A stretch of DNA of 25,758 nt from CAYSFW01 sp050329935 (GTDB lineage Bacteria; Pseudomonadota; Gammaproteobacteria; UWMA-0217). The stretch is from contig JBHJOI010000030.1 in NCBI GenBank assembly GCA_050329935.1, positions 1 to 25,758 on the forward strand. Direction: 5' to 3'. Made by a program: the position numbers and the translations under genes. Positions 23,535 through 25,758 of this stretch are shown here, one piece after another (the stretch's first letter is position 1; the number at the start of each line of letters is the position of its first letter). Below the pieces are notes generated by a model that searched no databases, was not told the origin of the DNA, and saw only the letters and a program-made list of their open reading frames with translations.

Positions 23535-24826
23535 GTGGTCGCGATATTCGAGTGCACGTCCCGGCCCTGACCCGTGTCGAGGGCGAAGGTGCACTGCATC
23601 TGGAAGTGAGCGAGGGTCGGATCGAGCGGTTGCAGCTCAGCATCTTCGAGCCGCCCAGGTACTTCGAGAAATTCCTAGAGGGGCGCGATTATCATGAGGT
23701 GCCGGATATCGTCGCCCGGATCTGCGGGATTTGCCCGGTTGCCTATCAGATGTCGGCGATGCAGGCGCTCGAGCAGGCGTTTGGCATTCAACCGGCGCCA
23801 TGGGTCGCCGCGCTACGCCGCGCGATGTACTGCGGCGAGTGGATACAAAGCCACGCCTTGCACATCCACCTGCTCGCGGCACCCGATTTTCTCGGTTATG
23901 ACTCCGCGATCGGCATGGCGGAGCGCTACCCGGACGAGGTGCGTCGCGGTCTGGCCTTGCAGGGGTTGGGCAACGAGCTGATGACGCTGTTGGGCGGTCG
24001 CGCGGTGCATCCGGTCGCGATGTGCGTGGGCGGCTTCCACCAGGCGCCAGCGCCAGCCCGGGTCGATGCGCTATTGCGTCGGCTGCGGGCCGCGTTGCCG
24101 GACGCCGAGGCGTTGATCGCCTGGACCGCCAGCCTGCCGTTGCCGACCCATGCACAGCGCTTTGTCAGTGTCGCGTTGCGCAACGACGAGGAGTATCCGA
24201 TGAACGCCGGGCGGATCGTATCCGATGCCGGACTCGATATTGCGCCGACCGATTACGCCGCTCATTTCGAGGAATCGCACGCGCCGCACTCAACGGCGCT
24301 GTATTCGCATCTACATGGCGAGCCTTATCTGGTCGGGCCTATGGCGCGGCTCAATCTCAATCTCGATCGCTTACCCGAATCCGCTCGGTTGGCGCTGTCG
24401 CGTACCGGTATCGAGTTTCCGAGCGGCAATTTATTCCACTCGATCGTGGCGCGTGCGGTCGAGCTTTATATCGCTATGCTCGAAGCCGTACGGTTACTGG
24501 AGCACTACCGGTTGCCCGAGCAGCCGCGCACGCAGGTAGAACCCTGCGCGGGCGTCGGCTTTGGCGCGACCGAGGCGCCGCGCGGTCTGCTCTGGCATCG
24601 CTACGAAGTGGATGCGCGCGGATTAATCGTGTCCGCAACCATCGTGCCGCCGACCAGCCAGAATCAGGCCCGGATCGAGCGTGATTTGCATGAGACCCTG
24701 ACTGAATACGGTCTCGACCACAGTGACGACGAACTGCGATTGCGCTGCGAAATGGTGGTGCGGAACTACGATCCCTGCATATCCTGTGCGACTCATTTTC
24801 TCGATCTGCGTATCGAGCGAACGTGA
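23531..24826 (+). CDS. hyhL: Group 3b [NiFe] hydrogenase, alpha (large, catalytic) subunit
   Basis: The 431-residue protein holds the Ni-Fe site. The L1 motif is R-I-C65-G-I-C68-P-V-A-Y-Q, with Tyr rather than the His found in membrane-bound uptake types, which is typical of group 3b. The L2 motif is D-P-C416-I-S-C419-A-T-H422. Nine residues (F423 to T431) follow His422 and form the C-terminal peptide that is removed after nickel insertion. It is shorter than membrane-bound large subunits (about 550-600), as expected for this group. The protease gene for this cleavage overlaps its stop. Together with beta, gamma and delta it makes a bidirectional H2:NAD(P) oxidoreductase. Confidence 0.97.
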   Translation: MSGRDIRVHVPALTRVEGEGALHLEVSEGRIERLQLSIFEPPRYFEKFLEGRDYHEVPDIVARICGICPVAYQMSAMQALEQAFGIQPAPWVAALRRAMYCGEWIQSHALHIHLLAAPDFLGYDSAIGMAERYPDEVRRGLALQGLGNELMTLLGGRAVHPVAMCVGGFHQAPAPARVDALLRRLRAALPDAEALIAWTASLPLPTHAQRFVSVALRNDEEYPMNAGRIVSDAGLDIAPTDYAAHFEESHAPHSTALYSHLHGEPYLVGPMARLNLNLDRLPESARLALSRTGIEFPSGNLFHSIVARAVELYIAMLEAVRLLEHYRLPEQPRTQVEPCAGVGFGATEAPRGLLWHRYEVDARGLIVSATIVPPTSQNQARIERDLHETLTEYGLDHSDDELRLRCEMVVRNYDPCISCATHFLDLRIERT

Positions 24827-25335
24827 AACCGTGTGGGGTCATTGGCGTGGGCTCACCGTTTGGCGCCGACACGCTGGGTTGGCGGGTTATCGTCGCGTTG
24901 CGCGCGTGGCCTGAATTTCAGGCGCGACACGCGGAATATGTCGCAACCGAGATCTGTGATCGCCCGGGGAGCGACATTCTGCGCGTGTTGCACCCGTACG
25001 AGCGCGCGATCGTCGTCGACGCGATGTGTTCCGGCGCAGCCGGGGGCACTGTTCGCGAACTCACGCTGGACGACTTGCCGCGAGTTCTCGCGCCGGCGTC
25101 GAGTCACGGCTTCGGACTCGCGGCGGCGCTGCAGCTCGGTCGGGTGCTGCGGCAATTGCCGGAACGATTGGTCATCGTAGGTATTGAATGGACGGACTCG
25201 ATCGACGCGTACGACCCGTCGGCGGCGGTTTCGCGAATCCTTGATCTGCTTGAGACGATACCGCTGGCAGACTCATGGCACGCGGCAGATGACCTTGAAA
25301 TCGATTCGTGCGTTGAGACCCAATCGTCGCGATAG
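24823..25335 (+). CDS. Hydrogenase maturation endopeptidase for the group 3b large subunit
   Basis: The 170-residue protein fits the HybD/HycI/HyhD peptidase family that removes the C-terminal peptide from the nickel-loaded large subunit. The start shows G-V-G-S-P-F-G-A-D-T-L-G-W where most members have G-x-G-N then D-D. D16, D66 (V-V-D-A-M) and H95 (S-S-H-G-F) fit the nickel-sensing Glu16/Asp62/His93 of HybD; the residue before D16 is Ala instead of Asp. The gene starts with GTG inside the stop region of the large subunit (4-base overlap), so each is translated with its substrate. The last 25 residues are variable and acidic. Confidence 0.9.
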   Translation: MKPCGVIGVGSPFGADTLGWRVIVALRAWPEFQARHAEYVATEICDRPGSDILRVLHPYERAIVVDAMCSGAAGGTVRELTLDDLPRVLAPASSHGFGLAAALQLGRVLRQLPERLVIVGIEWTDSIDAYDPSAAVSRILDLLETIPLADSWHAADDLEIDSCVETQSSR

Positions 25336-25533
25336 GTCCGCCAGAACGGTGGCGGGTGTGTTACTCGGCAGGGCGCCACGGCCGCGGCGCTCGGAATCCT
25401 CGCGTACTCTCGGTACACTGCGGTGCTCGCGCGGTCGACCACGCGCTCCGCGTTCAACGACACAGCCTAAAATGCCACCGAAAATCGAATTGCGCCCGCA
25501 TCATGTAACCCGCCGCGGCACTGGAGTGGCGAG

Positions 25534-25758
25534 GTGATTCACCGGGGTTATCTCGCCGTACAGACTCATCGCGAGCACGCCGGGTTGGTGGGCGTGGCCA
25601 GCCTGGACCAGTTCCCGCCCGCCAACGGTGGCGATTCGGACGCGGTCAAGACTTGGTTCGTGGTCGAGTTCGACGATATCGAGGCGGCACGAATGCATGC
25701 GCACGAGGCCCTCAAACGCCAGTCAGCGGGGACGAATCTGTTTCGCACCGATCCGATT
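25534..25758 (+). CDS. Unknown protein, 3' partial, downstream of the hydrogenase protease gene
   Basis: From a GTG at 25534 the frame stays open to the end of the window (75 codons). GGAG at 25523-25526 lies 7 bases before the start. The visible part begins M-I-H-R-G-Y-L-A-V-Q-T-H and contains a W-F-V-V-E-F-D-D strand and a helix with H-E-A-L-K-R. No family is recognised. It follows the protease gene by 198 bases, which is long for the same operon; a TACACT sequence at about 25414-25419 may be a -10. It may belong to the hydrogenase locus, but this is a guess. Confidence 0.5.
   Translation, partial: MIHRGYLAVQTHREHAGLVGVASLDQFPPANGGDSDAVKTWFVVEFDDIEAARMHAHEALKRQSAGTNLFRTDPI

Noticed and set aside
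1..25758. CRISPR arrays, tRNA or rRNA genes, insertion sequences, attachment sites
   Set aside because: No regularly spaced repeats, cloverleaf-like segments, transposase frames or flanking target duplications were found by reading the sequence.

Overview
The window looks like a chromosomal segment of a GC-rich gammaproteobacterium. The evidence is BipA/TypA, a YciA-type thioesterase, a YhdH/AcuI-type reductase, an E. coli-like NadA and a DUF3149 microprotein, all with gammaproteobacterial character. I cannot name the genus. No transposase, phage gene, tRNA, rRNA or CRISPR array is visible, and most genes are ordinary chromosomal ones.

Region 1 (1-7182, + strand) is a signalling block. It holds the C-terminal part of a DUF294/GlnD-like nucleotidyltransferase, a 65-aa membrane protein, a sodium:solute-symporter/histidine-kinase fusion of the CbrA/CrbS type, a single-domain response regulator, and a membrane-anchored protein that fuses a PAS and a degenerate kinase-like module to a DnaQ-type DEDDh 3'-5' exonuclease. 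A 44-aa DUF3149 membrane microprotein follows. I recall DUF294, DUF4212/ActP-type transport and exonuclease genes sitting near acetyl-CoA synthetase in related bacteria, so a role in sensing acetate or another carbon source is a reasonable guess. The chain of function from symporter to kinase to lone receiver to exonuclease is not explained by known models. It is the best candidate here for an undescribed system.

Region 2 (7183-11891) contains a group II truncated hemoglobin on the - strand with an FNR-like box placed 41.5 bp upstream of a predicted start site. It is followed by an RRM RNA-binding protein with an intrinsic terminator in its own leader, then typA, then a receiver protein with a degenerate GGDEF domain.

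Region 3 (11892-15213) contains a structured intergenic segment with nested inverted repeats, a - strand pair of nadA and an all-helical protein of unknown function, and a divergent membrane-anchored TlpA/ScsD-like thiol-disulfide oxidoreductase.

Region 4 (15214-20627) is mostly lipid and redox metabolism: a long-chain acyl-CoA synthetase translationally coupled to an acyl-CoA thioesterase, a YhdH/AcuI reductase, a conserved-looking unknown protein, a - strand redoxin, and a DUF1269-like membrane protein with an IscR/Rrf2-like dyad in its promoter region.

Region 5 (20628-25758) is a compact operon for a group 3b cytosolic NAD(P)-linked [NiFe] hydrogenase (beta, gamma, delta, alpha) with its dedicated maturation protease. 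The reading frames touch or overlap. An open reading frame that runs off the end of the window follows. No hyp metallocentre-assembly genes are visible, so they must lie elsewhere.
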